From contig OY365809.1 in the NCBI GenBank assembly GCA_959347315.1, positions 8,212,790 to 8,276,789 of the forward strand: 64,000 nucleotides of DNA, given 5' to 3'. This DNA comes from Bimastos eiseni (lineage: Eukaryota; Annelida; Clitellata; Crassiclitellata; Lumbricidae). This document shows positions 20,396 to 31,830 of the stretch, one piece after another. Numbering within the stretch: position 1 is the stretch's first letter; every line of letters begins with the position of its first letter. Below the pieces are notes generated by a model that ran no database searches, was not told the DNA's origin, and saw nothing but the letters and a program-made list of their open reading frames with translations. Position numbers and translations under genes: made by a program.

Positions 20396-20599
20396 CTTCC
20401 CATTAATCTGGTCTGTGGTTTTCCTGCATCCACTGATAATATTCGCAATAAACCTTTTCATAATGGCTTCGAGCGTTACTCCATTAGCAAAACAACCGAA
20501 GATTGCGTCCGTCCCTCCGTCCGTCCTTCTGTCTGTCCGTCCGTTAGTCCCTTCCTCTACCTGCCGATCCGTGCGATGTGGAGGAAGTGGATGAAGAAG

Positions 20600-21127
20600 A
20601 AGAGCAGACGGGATTGCCTCCTCCTCTTCTCGTTTTACCTCCTCCATCTCATTCCTCCCTTTCTTCCTCTCTTCCCATGTTACCTCCTCCTCCACCTCAT
20701 CCCTCCCTTCCATCCTATGTTCCCATGTTATCTCCTCCTTTTCCACCTCATCCCTCCCATTCTTCCCCTCTTTCCATGTTTCCTCTATTCCTCCTCCTCC
20801 TCCTCTTCCTCCTCCACCTCATACTTCCCTTCCTTCCCCTCTTCCTATCATACCTCCACCTCTTCCTCATCATCCCTCCCTTCCTTCCCCTCTTCCCATT
20901 CTACCTTCTCCACCTCCTCCTCCTCCACCACCTCATTATTCCCTTCCATTCCCTCTGCCTTGCCCCGCATAGCTACTCCTACGTGGCCAATGGACCGATT
21001 CCCGGTTGCTATGCTGGACTGTCTGCGGTGTCTATTGAAGCAGAGGTTACACGTCTGCCCACTTGTCGTCATCGCTTACAAAGCCAGCGTCGCACACACT
21101 GACCGACCGACCGACCGACCGACCGAC
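20600..21127. repeat. CCTCCTC/TTCC pyrimidine-rich tract and GACC tetramers
   Basis: Strand-asymmetric CTCCTCTTCC units fill about 20620-20945, and seven GACC units lie at 21101-21127. Long Pro/Ser/Leu frames here are compositional. Confidence 0.9.
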
Positions 21128-21474
21128 GCAGGTTTTTTGTACTTGGCTCAAATGAGGCCAAAGGTGAACCAATATGTAGGCCTGCATTGCATAGGCTTTC
21201 GATATAGGAGATTGCATACGTGATGCTTGCCAACCAAATTGTGCACAGTAAAAAACGTGTAGCTCAGATATCCGTGATATTCCGGACGACACTACTTAGT
21301 GCGAAAATCTTCCTGACCGATTGACGAACGACGCTACTTAATTGCCGATTGACGTTATTTGCTAAAGAGACCAGATTAGAGAATTATTAGATCAGCCATA
21401 ATTAGGTTCTAAAATACATGTAGGATGTTTTCAGAGAACATGTACATGAAGATTATGCAACCACATTGGAAGAA

Positions 21475-22200
21475 TCGTTTCTTCCTTCCTTCCATTCCTT
21501 CTTTTATTCCTTCCTTCTTTTATTCCTTCCTTTCGTCCTTCCTTCCTTTCGTCCTTCCTTCCTTCCTTCCATTACTTCTTACTTTCGTTCCTCTTTTTTC
21601 CATTCCTTTCATTCCCTTCATTTCTTCCTTTCATTCCTCCTTTTATTCCATCCCTATCTTTCTTTGTGCATTCCATACCCAACATTTCTTTCTTCCGTTC
21701 CTCCTTTTTTTCATCCCTTCAATTTTTTACATGTATTCTTTTCATTCCTCCTTTTATTTCATTTTTTCCATTTTTTCATTCCATTCCTCCTTTATTCCAT
21801 TACTTCAATTTCTTCCATTTCTTCCTTCCATTCCACAATTTCCTTCCATTATGTATGCCATTTCTTCTTTTTCCCCGTCCATTACTCTTTTCCTTCCTTC
21901 ATGCATTCCATTCTTTCAATTCCTTTCATTTCTTCGTTACATTCCTCGTTTCATTCCATTCCTTCCATATCTTTCTTTCATTCCTCCTTTTTCCATTCTT
22001 TCAATTTCTCCTTCTATTCCATTCTTTTTTTCCTTCCTTTATTCAATTACATCCATTCCTTCCTTTCTTTCAATATCCAATAAGTTACTTATTCATTCAC
22101 TCCTTCCTTTATCTCATTCCTTCTTTTCTTCTTCCCTTTCTTACAGTGTACCTTATTGCCTTTCCTCTTTCCTATTCTCATTCCATCCTTCCTTTCTACC
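21475..22200. repeat. 725-bp polypyrimidine array (TTCC/CATTCCTT)
   Basis: Nearly every base on the plus strand is T or C, apart from A in the CATTCC units. It is the longest such tract in the window, in Delta intron 1. The Phe/Ser/Leu/Ile frames of about 200-260 codons in all plus frames come from this composition. Confidence 0.95.
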
Positions 22201-24023
22201 TTAGGTCCAATATCCCATTTTCCTTTGATGTGAGTCGCAACGCACCACTTGTTTGATCATTCACGCGCTGTCCATTCTCCACACGTCAACGCCAACATCC
22301 TTGTCTATCCATCAACTGCGCTCGTAATCGTTTCCCCGCTCTCCTCTCTACTGATTGCCTCCGAAGCCAAGGAAAGAACAAACGGAGAGACATTCCGGTC
22401 AAGAGAAGAGACGCCATCAAAGCATAATCAGATTACAAATAAATTAGTTTTATTTAATTATCGGAAACTCATGAAATGCTGGCGTGGAAGTGAGAAACTT
22501 CTGTCAAGCGATTGACATAAGAGGTTGTTACAATTGGCGCGTTGAGTCGACAGGCAACTTAAAACAAGTGGGTCATTACAGAACGAATTGCCACCTATTT
22601 TGTTATGCACAATCGCAGTCCTATAATACCGAAGCCGGACATATTGGCCAATTGGTTAGAAAGTAGGCTTAGTAATGTGAGAGTACAAATTCCAATCTCC
22701 CCTTGGACCATCGTTTCCCAACCTGGTGCCATGGAACCCAAAGGTGCCGTGGAACTGATAAGGACAAATGGTAGAATTATATCTTTTTCTATATAAAATA
22801 TGGGAACAATTGATTAATTATTGTCACTGACATTGGTCTGTAACAGCTTTTAAACTTAATTAGTTTTGAAATTATCATAGCACTGTATTAGATGCATTGG
22901 GCAAATCTTTCGATGCATTGAGCAAATTTTCAGTTGGCCAGCGATGTCGATTGATGTTTGGTCATTAATTTTATAATAATGGCACTTAATAATTGTGTGA
23001 TTATGATGACGACAAGAATGATGATGATGATGATTATAATAATAATAAAAATAATACTAATAGTACAAATAATAATAATAATAATAGTTGTAATGGTGCC
23101 AGTATATGGTAGCAGTAGTCGGATTGGAAGTGAAAGTGGGGGAAGTAGCAGCAGTAGTACACGTTGCTGTCTATTATATGTCCATTGGCCTTAAGAAATG
23201 CAGCTTACTGCTGTTGTACATTCGAAATCATCGCAACCAGTCTCAGTGCGTGCATTTGCAATGCACAGACGTTGTTTAGTCTAAGCACCAATTTCCGCCC
23301 ACCAAAGACGTAGTCAAGCAGTAGCTAATCTATGCAAATGCATTGATATCTAACGCCCTGATCATTGATTTTTACGCAATATAGGACGACGATAAACATA
23401 TATATACATAATATATATATACATGATATATATATATATATGCATGATATATATACATATGTGTAACTTTATACATCGCATAAAATACTGTTTACACAGA
23501 TTTTTACAACGGCAATGATTCAACAATATCGACCGAATGCTGGCGTTCTGCTCTAATGTGATGTAATGCCCGACCTAAGTGTTATTTAATGTTATGCATA
23601 CCGAAATGAAACGTACTCGAATTGAACGTGTTGAACCGTGTAAGACGCATTTCTACGATGCAGGTAATGTAGTGTTTTCTAATGATTTTATAGCGCAGAT
23701 GGAGAAGGAAGCAAGAACGGATCGAGAAGGTCAGTGTAGAGGACAAAGAGGTGGAGCGATGGGTCAATAGGTCATATCATCTCCGAAGGGCTAGAAAGGG
23801 CGGTGCAAAGAGTGGTCACTGATCCTGGATCTGCCAGTGGAAGTCACTTAACGCGTTTCTTTCATTTAGCACCGGGTCGAACAGTACTCGGGTCTTCACT
23901 TGACATCTTTGAACAACCCTTCTGACGTGACGCAGTGCAGTCATTCAGAATGAGCTGATGCATACATACATACATACATTGTACAATGTGCATACTTGCA
24001 TACACATAATGTAATTCAATGTC

Positions 24024-24077
<54 letters not shown>

Positions 24078-25200
24078 TGCCTTACAGTTCACAAGCACAT
24101 AGTTATACATATTTATACATGCATGCTTACAGACAGTGTGTGCATAAAATAAATGCATACATTTCAATGCAATGTACTCCTATCGATTGACCTAATGACC
24201 CTAGTACCTGACGTGAATCGAAGACGTTTCGCAACCCTCTTAGCATTTCACCAGCGCTCGATCACAAATTACGAGCAGTGCAATATTAAATCCACTCCCG
24301 ACCCCTACCCCGCACCGGACGACCCTTCATAACCTCGGAAACCGCGTTTAACTACATCGCTTCCAGTCAATTCAACCGTCGAAAAGGAATTTCTGCCGAA
24401 CAACGCGATGATATTATTTTCCTAGAAATGCGCTATAGGAACGATTATGCTTACATGTAGCCTACGTGCACATGAATCCGCGCATGCGCCCTTTAAAATT
24501 CATAAAAAGCGCTGCACAAACAGGCTGATGCATAATTTTGTGCTTACATTCATACTAACATATTATGCCTACATACAAACATGCAGGCAAACAAACAAAC
24601 ATATTCACATAGATAGGTGAATACAGTGATAGATACACAAATACATAGTTACACGTGTTGCAGTAATCGAATAAGAGGAGAATCTCGACTGTTGCCCCAA
24701 GGGTCTCAGTCGAGTCCTTTCGAGAACGACTGAAATCCGATCAGTTTATGAAGCAACTTTAAATAGCACCATTTAAGAACTAATCATCAGAGCCATGCAA
24801 TGTAAGCCAGAAGGAGGTCATCGTCTTTATCCTATGAAATCTCCTTCATCAAGGTCAACGAAGGTCTGTGGAGGATCTCTTCCACAAGACTGACCAAAAA
24901 GTCTTCCGACTCACATAAACGTTTGTTTACAAAGTATCCGCCCCCCTTAGCAACCAACGAAGAGTCATATATTATGGATCTAAAGGCGCTATGTAAAGGC
25001 CATACATATGCGTAAGTGAATATATTTCATTTAACGTCCACCATTGTACAAGCCAACAAACACCATTCTGGTATACCAACATAGCAACGAATCCAACCAA
25101 CATAATTTTAACTATGTCTATCGCGTCTTGTCTTGCATAATAACCGGTCGAATGGTCTTGCGCAGTAGCTGACTGCCGGACCAGCCACCGATCTCCCATT
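22200..25200. other. Delta intron 1, middle: repeats but no exon
   Basis: Contains GAT/AAT repeats (23009-23085), TA runs (23395-23465 and 24023-24075, the latter over 50 bases) and CATA repeats near 23960. A weak tRNA-like stretch (CCAATTGGTTAGAAAG, 22650-22665) may be an old SINE. No Delta exon or other gene was recognised. Confidence 0.6.
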
Positions 25201-25204
25201 CATA

Positions 25205-25320
25205 AAAGTCCGGTGGCTCAATGGTAGCTCATGGCAACGGGATCGAACCGTTATAAATTAATCCCCTCGCCGACCTTTCTTTCATGGCGCCGGCGTCAGT
25301 GGATTCTGTGCATAATTATC
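25205..25320 (+). mobile_element. tRNA-derived SINE-like fragment, Delta intron 1
   Basis: GGTGGCTCAATGGTAGCTCA fits an A box and GGGATCGAACC a B box, at a shortened distance. A GCGCCGGCGTCAGTGG stretch follows, recalling GAGGCGTCAGTCAGTC in the 15.8 kb SINE. Too degenerate for a tRNA gene. Confidence 0.45.
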
Positions 25321-26089
25321 GTCCATTAACAATTTCACGTTGCCTGCCATTCAGAATCCGTTCGTGGATTCCTCGAAAAGAACATTGGCACGCGATACTC
25401 AGCAGGCGACTATAGCGGCCTATTAGCGTTGCTGTCTGGAAGGCAAGTTACGATTAGTTACCTATTTTTTAACGGAGCCCGGGAACACAACCTCCGGAAA
25501 AATCTTTTGAAATTGCAGATACATGTAGACGAGCTTTTGGCACCTTACGGATACAAACGTCGACTCTGACCCACCAGACTGTCTTACCCGTGAGCATTCA
25601 TTGTCTTGCAATTTTTTAAATTTTCGTGCATGTCTAATCTCTCCACTTTCTTTCGGATGACAATAATCTTCAACCCTCACAAATGGCATATAGTGATAAG
25701 CAATATATCAATTACATTCGTTTATTTAGAAATCTTCAGTAGGCCTAACAATCCGACAAAAACGCAGAAATGCTAACACGAGTGACAGTGATCAGTAAGA
25801 GTTCAGAATTAACAACAAACTATAGTAACTGTTTTCATATAATGATCTGGCGATAAATTGAGCGCCGTCTTTGTTTGGAATGACATGGTTGTGTGCTCTA
25901 GGTCTTAATCAGTGAATGGAATAGGGTCGGAGTGGAGGTAGCAGTCGATGAAGAACATGTTTGGGGTTATGTAAAATGGAGCAGAGGAGTTTTCTCCAAT
26001 CAGAAAACTCAGCACCCATTTTTTATATTTTTCTTCCATTCAAAACATATCCAAAGCCACGGCATTGCCAAACTGTTATGTTATATGCC

Positions 26090-26520
26090 TCCTTATTTCT
26101 GTGGGGTCTAAACCTAACCTCCGAGAAAGAACGCCTGCAAGATCTCACAAAAAGAGCCAGCAGCCTAGAAGGTTACATACAACAATCTTTCCCAACAGTT
26201 TCTACACTTGCCAGCATAGCAGATGCTAAACTCCTTTTCTCCATTTTACACAACCCCAAACATGTTCTTCATCAAATCCTTCCTCATTCCGTCTTCCATT
26301 CGCCAATAAAGACCTAAAACACAACCATGTTCTCCCACCCAGAGACCACTCTCAAATTATGCCCAGATTATATCTCTAAAATACATCTATAAGGTATGAA
26401 TTACTAGTCTGTTAGTAATTCAAGCTACTTTTACTGCTCTATTGTCCCTCATGTTAGCATTTCTGCGATTTTGTCAGATTGTTTTCTTTCTAAATAAACG
26501 AATATCATCCTCACGAATTA
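26090..26520 (+). mobile_element. LINE 3' end, family X copy B (RT tail and 3' UTR), Delta intron 1
   Basis: The frame ending at 26317 encodes a region like that following the reverse transcriptase of non-LTR elements: RLQDLTKRASSLEG, LASIADAKLLFSILHNPKH and HVLHQILPHS mirror LPSLxxLYxxRLLKKAxxILxDxxHPxHxLFxLLPS. After a frameshift, PPRDHSQIMPRLYL recalls LRPRxHxxxLP. The 3' UTR and terminal AATAAACGAATAT match copy A at 4640-5012. It is a 5'-truncated, decayed copy. Confidence 0.6.
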
Positions 26521-27900
26521 TAACATCAGCAAATTACGCAATATGGGTGACAGCATGACTTAAGCATTAGGCCTACTGTTGTGTTGCTTCTCTTCAAGTA
26601 AGTAAGCTGCAAAAAGTGTTGAGGAACAGACAGATAAACAATTAGGTCCTATTCTATGATGAATCGTAGAAGGAACCAAGTTAACGGCGCACACACAGTA
26701 GAATTGAACAAAATAGCTCAACTGCAAATAATAAACTAGTAATTATATAATATATAAAAAATTTCCTTTCCCCGTAAATACTCAAATTTGCTTCCCCTAT
26801 GTCTGGGATGGAGCATTTGCTCCAAGACTTACATGATGTAGACGCCTCTGAACTTAGGTAAGGTGAGGTAACTATTATTAATTGCAAGACCTTTGCAAGT
26901 ATTTGAGATTGAGACGCCGTCACCTTGGCCAGGTTCAAAACAAAAGGAATTATCATCGATTTTAAATAAAAATCACATATGACATTATGCTGTGAAAATC
27001 ACCTCAACAACGGATACGTCATGTGAAATAATATCTAACCGAACAAGTCACCAAAATGCTCACCATTTAAAAGATGAACGTCAGCCTTAACAGCCAAACC
27101 CTCCTCTACTTCTCCACCTCCTTTGTCTCCCTACCTCCTCCTCTCCTCCCTCCACTCCTCCTGCTTTCTCTCCTCGGCCTCTTTGGTCAAGCTCTCTTAT
27201 GATGCGATTCTGTGAAAACGCATGTGCCTTGCACTGAGTTTTACGTTTCAGTAATACTAAATGTTTCTGTGACTTTCAAAAGTCTGACATGCAATTGTGG
27301 CCAATTATTTGCGTTCAAAGTCATTGCCTAGAAGTCGTTACCGTCCAAATGATTTCCCTTCCAAGTATGTTAACGCGTTGTCCATGGTAAACTGCCGGCG
27401 ATAAAGCCTTTGTTGCTGCCCCAAGGGGGCATAAAGGGGTGGCCATAGGGTTGAGTCAACAGTGGACTGAGGGGTGAAATAGAGGGTCCGTTTACCTGTG
27501 CTTACCTGAAAAATAATTAAAGAGGAGCGTGCGTGATATTTCTGAAGACAGACCGTGGTCAGAACGTCAACTGAATCAATAATCCTCTTGACCTCTTAGA
27601 TAGAGTTTTGCAGAATACGATTAGCACGAATTCAAACTATTTTATGGATAATTGATGAGAATATCTTCGGGCTTCGTTATTCCCCAAATGACCCAACTAG
27701 ATTCAATAGAATCTGGCTTTCCTGAAATTATAAATGCACTTAGGCCTACAGTTGTGTTATCTATGGATGTATTGTCGTTTCAACAGAACAATGTTCAGAT
27801 GCAACCTTACACCTTTATAGAAAGTGATAAGTTTTGGGAACAGAGTAGAATATTCATTTATTCAAACTAACGCTATCAGAGCGCATTGCGTTACTAAGAA
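26521..27900. other. Delta intron 1: no gene seen
   Basis: Unique-looking AT-rich DNA with a CTCCTCC patch near 27105-27180. An isolated 72-codon frame (27652-27870) has no recognisable motif. Confidence 0.4.
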
Positions 27901-27919
27901 GATTATATGTAGGCATTAG

Positions 27920-28065
27920 CAGAGGTATAGACAAAGCAAGTGGTGGAACCAAATGTAGGCACAATGCAATTTGTGGAACCAACGGTAGGAACAAAGCAAC
28001 TGGTGGAACCAGAGTTATGGATCAGAAGTAGGGAGGTGGGACCAGAGGTAAGCCCAAAGCAACTG
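27920..28065. repeat. About 33-bp degenerate minisatellite
   Basis: Four diverged copies based on GCAACTGGTGGAACCA followed by AAGGTAGGCACAAA. Confidence 0.7.
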
Positions 28066-28127
28066 CAAAGCCTCAAGTCACTCTATACAAATCAAGCGAC
28101 GTAAGGAAGAAACAGAAACAACAGCAT

Positions 28128-28250
28128 AGACGGACGGACAGACGGACGGACGGACGGACGGACGGACGGACGGACGGACGGACGGACGGACGGACGGACG
28201 GACGGACGGACGGACGGACGGACGGACGGACGGACGGACGGACGGACTGA
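28128..28250. repeat. CGGA tetranucleotide repeat, about 29 copies
   Basis: An almost perfect array of GGAC/CGGA, interrupted only near its start. Strongly CpG-rich in otherwise AT-rich intron DNA. Confidence 0.97.
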
Positions 28251-29544
28251 CATATGGCTAAGGACAGATGGACATTATTACGTGGTCAGAGAGACAATGA
28301 AACAGACAGACAAAGCGATACAGACATGCAAGTACAGACAGGATCGAGGATACAAAGACGATGAGAAAAGGTTGAGATGAATAGGAAGGGAAGAGGTAGG
28401 ACTAAGGACAAAGCGGAAGTCCTTCCCTTTCTTATTATAGGCCTACTTTTATCTCTACGATCACTGTCTCCATATGCGTCCGTACGTCTGTGTGTATGGT
28501 TGCTGCAGCACAGGAAGTCAGTATACATGATGTCCTTCCGTTTACCCGTCTACCTATAGGTCTACGTCTGTTCTTGTGTCTGTCTGTTTGGCTGTCTGTC
28601 TATCTGTCTATCTCTGCACCTATATAAGACCTGTTGAAGTTAGTGTCTGAGATATTCCTGACTTTTCAAAATACGTCTTAAAATCTTCTAATAAATTCAC
28701 TGAGTGTCCTTGTCCTTTTTTACTTTTCCACGATATTGATGACCTGTTGAAATGTAAGTAACCTCGTTCACATAAGTTATAGACCAACTCATTATCCTCC
28801 AATTAATTATGAGATGGAACATGGCATTGTGTCCATAGCAGAGTAACACATTTAGAAGAATCAGTATTACATAGAAAAATATTGGTCAGTCAAGTCAACT
28901 CTCCGGCTACATTAAATACTCTCATGTCACTTTTTCTCTTATCCTAACTGAACTCATTTAAACTGTGGGTGAAGTACAAATATATACAAAGAATGCCACC
29001 GTCCAACTGCAACACGCGAGGGACGATTTTAAGCGGAAGATACAGTTCAAAATCCTTTTCTAACCGTCTTTGGACGGGAAAACGCCAAATTGTCAATAGA
29101 CTTGCTTACGCTTTAAGGACGAATTTCCCAGTCACCTTTAGTGCAATCTCGTCATTACACTGTCAAGAAGCAAGCGCTCGTAATTGCGAGTGATCCTCCC
29201 GCTGCACGCGTTAATGATTAATATTGTTGAATATGCAAAATTCGACATGAAAAGGTCACGTGACTAGAACAAATCCATTGAAAAATTGGGTCATCAGAAA
29301 TGCTAAGCATTAGGCAGCCGACAGATTTATTGCATTGGTTAAAAATAGTTCTTCAGCTACGGAGCGATAAGTCTTGTGCATCGAAGTGCGTTGGTGCAAT
29401 CGCATTTGTTAACGTCTGTTCATGTAACTTGAGAGAAACGAAGAAGGGCTATTAGTATTGAGCTATGAATAAGTTACATTGATATTCAAGTGAGAATCCA
29501 TTTACATGGATACAGTTGTTTAGTGAAACTTACTTTTTCTATTG

Positions 29545-29990
29545 TTGCAGCTGTTGCTACAACAAGAACAAGTACAACAACAGCAACAAAAACAACAACA
29601 AAAACAACAACGACGACGAAGACTTCCACTATTACTACTACTACAAGTGCTAATAATAATAATAATGGTAATAATAATAATAATAATTGTTATTATTAAT
29701 AAAAGAATAAATAGGTCGACAATAGAAATATTGAGAGAATCAAAAATACTCAAAAGTCACAAATGATAAATTATAATAGGAAAATAAAAATAAAGATAAT
29801 GGTCTTTAACTGATATAATAATATTAATTAAAATAATATTATTAATTAAAATAATTACAACTACACCATACTTTGACAATTAAAATAATAATAATAATAA
29901 TAACAATAATAATAATGATGATAAAAACCACAGATCGCAATAATGGTGCCATTCCGAACGATATCGTTTTTTTTAAATAATGCTAATATG

Positions 29991-30066
<76 letters not shown>
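29545..30066. repeat. AAC and AAT trinucleotide repeats
   Basis: AACAAC (29560-29615), AAT (29650-29700, 29883-29925) and a pure 75-base AAT run at 29991-30065. Confidence 0.95.
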
Positions 30067-30067
<1 letters not shown>

Positions 30068-30965
30068 CCATCTGCGAAGACTAGCCATTCCATAACAGTG
30101 CCCTCCTAATTTTTTGAATCCCGAGGGATCATATGTACATCGGGGATAAAAAAAATAATAATCAATCGCAGCACAACAACTGAAAAAATGCCAATTAGGT
30201 GATGATTCATAATGTGGCCTACACAATGTAAATAAATGTTCCAATACAAAACATCTCCTCTAAAGCGTGGACTCGGGATTGCATAAACTTCCAGTTTAGG
30301 CGCAGACAGACGACTTCCTAGTAGCAGTAAACAGTCTTCATACACGCACGTGTTCCTAGATCGACAACACGCGGCATCCGCCATAATCACTGCATAAGTA
30401 AGCGTTATAGGTCTAAGTGTTGCTAGATTTAGACTATAGATGAGATTTTGTTAAGTGTCGGCGTCTTAACGATTGTTCATTGAACACTGAGTCGATGGTT
30501 CGGAGGCGCTTGTCTACCAAGAGCGTGTCGAGTTGCTAGCAGACCTGGAGATGGCCTCCAAAGACAAGCACACGCATACACGGTAGCAGATTTTCTTCTG
30601 CTTCAATCTTCATCTTGTTCTTCCTCCGATGAGTCGCATTTCAGAACGTGGTCTTGTAAACAGATAACCGTCGACCAGTGGAATGTGCATCATGATAACG
30701 ACACAACATACGACGACTACTGATGACAATTGACCCCCTTCCCCTCCCCTCCCCTCCCCCACTGCAGTTACCAACCAACACGTTCTAATAAGGCATCGCA
30801 CAGGTTAGCACCATGAACGCACGCACGCACAGTGCCACACACCCACACACGCAGTTCACAATCGCCTCATCGATTACCACTCAATGCAGAATAGGTCGCC
30901 AAAGGCCTATTATTCAGAGAGAAGAGAGATAGAGAAATAGTGTGTGATAGATAGAGATATGTAGG

Positions 30966-31049
30966 TGTTGATAGATAGACGGACGGACGAACAGATATAG
31001 ATAGATAGATAGATGGATGGATGGATGGATGGGCGGGCGGGCGGGCGGG

Positions 31050-31081
<32 letters not shown>

Positions 31082-31220
31082 TAGGTTGGTAGGTAGGTTG
31101 GTAGGTAGGTACGTAGGTAAGTAGGTAGGTAATTAGGTAGGTAGGAAGGTAGGTAAATAGGTAGGTAATTAGGTAGGTAGGTAATTAGGTAGGTAGGAAG
31201 GTGGGTGGATGGGTGGGTAC
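30966..31220. repeat. Graded tetranucleotide array next to Delta exon 1
   Basis: Successive blocks GATA, GATG, GGGC, AGGC and AGGT differ stepwise by one or two bases. The array lies 245 bases downstream (in gene sense) of the exon 1 donor. Confidence 0.95.
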
Positions 31221-31463
31221 AGAGGCAAACAGGCGAGAGAGAGTAAGAGAAGGGGAAGAGAGAGGTTTAGCTGCAGATGCAGAGCACGCATGGCTGGCCG
31301 CGTTCACACACCAACCAACACACAATAAACTACTTGACAGACTCGATCGAGGCTCAGAGGCTGCCTCGCCAAACAACACACACTGGCAGCAGCGGCGGCA
31401 GCAGCGCCACGCTAAGGCCGTTAATACCTGGCCAGGTGATAAACGTAATGCCTATTAACTCAC

Positions 31464-31535
31464 CTGGTTAATCAGGTAATACGCGATAACCAGCAACGTC
31501 ATCAGCCGTGGAACGTGTAGCAGCGATGACGTCAT
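31464..31535 (-). CDS. Delta: Delta exon 1: start codon and signal peptide (proposed)
   Basis: The frame reads MTSSLLHVPRLMTLLVIAYY then LINQ, a typical secretory signal: short basic n-region, hydrophobic core LMTLLVIAYYLI. A strong donor CAG|GTGAGT follows at 31463. The start ATG has A at -3 (ACCATGA). The exon ends in phase 0 and joins in frame to the phase 0 acceptor of exon 2 at 18350, placing the MNNL domain directly after the signal. It lies in a CpG-rich patch, as first exons often do. No other candidate was found upstream of exon 2, but the search was by eye. An RNA read across the 13 kb intron would settle it. Confidence 0.55.
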
Positions 31536-31548
31536 GGTCAAAGTTCAT
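31468..31548 (-). promoter_or_regulatory. Possible uORF overlapping the Delta start
   Basis: An ATG 13 bases upstream of the proposed start opens a 26-codon frame in a different phase. It reads through the real start and stops at 31468-31470, just before the exon 1 donor. If transcribed, it would dampen translation of Delta. Whether the transcript begins upstream of it is unknown. Confidence 0.3.
31527..31547. promoter_or_regulatory. CRE palindrome and DR1-like site at the Delta start
   Basis: TGACGTCA (31527-31534), the full CRE/ATF palindrome, overlaps the proposed start codon. It is followed directly by TGGTCAAAGTTCA (31535-31547), which fits a DR1 nuclear-receptor (HNF4-like) element. 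Both are exact by motif, but function is inference. Confidence 0.35.
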
Positions 31549-31830
31549 AAGGAAAGTGGCGAGTGTCTTGGGGCGGCGCCGCCGTTATTCGCCCTCTTCG
31601 TCGGCCTTAATGACTCCCGCGTATTAATATCGTATTATATCCAAGGCGGTCGATGATGATGTACACGGCCACTTCCTACTCCTCCTCCGCCGGCCGCTTG
31701 GTGCGCCACTCTATGTATGTCGGTTGGTCGGTCGGTTGGAGCTGCGGTGGCTGTTGTTCGGAGGCGGGTCTCGCGTCAGCAGACGGAGGTCAGAGGTCGA
31801 CCAATGGCGTCTAAAATAAAAGAACAGAGA
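31549..31830 (-). promoter_or_regulatory. Putative Delta promoter / 5' UTR
   Basis: This is a GC- and CpG-rich stretch (GGGGCGGCGCCGCCG near 31571-31585) set in AT-rich DNA, immediately upstream of the proposed exon 1. On the minus strand a TATAATA sequence lies at about 31633-31639, some 100 bases before the start codon. Assignment depends on exon 1 being right. Confidence 0.35.

Larger units (their letters stand above)
8275..31535 (-). other. Delta: Delta-type Notch ligand gene (whole span, start to stop)
   Basis: Ten exons on the minus strand join with every frame kept: lengths 72, 249, 52, 270, 61, 137, 170, 100, 811 and 208 nt, total 2130 nt or 709 residues plus stop. The order is signal peptide, MNNL, DSL, six EGF repeats, transmembrane helix and a tail of about 220 residues. 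It would act at the cell surface as a ligand that triggers Notch in neighbouring cells. The lack of a Jagged-type cysteine-rich region and the small EGF number point to Delta rather than Serrate/Jagged. The 710-residue size fits Delta proteins. Exons 2-9 are firmly supported by domain matches and splice sites. Exon 1 (signal peptide) and exon 10 (tail end) are inferred from phase, splice sites and properties. Confidence 0.85.

Noticed and set aside
20240..21223. 327-codon plus frame rich in Ser, Leu and Pro
   Set aside because: Spans TGTC, CCTCC and GACC simple repeats. Composition-driven and lies in Delta intron 1.
21425..22256. Frames of 196-259 codons rich in Phe, Ser, Ile
   Set aside because: Product of the polypyrimidine array; open in all plus frames.
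24972..25199. 75-codon minus frame with a hydrophobic stretch
   Set aside because: Not recognised, overlaps SINE-like sequence at its upstream end, and lies within Delta intron 1.
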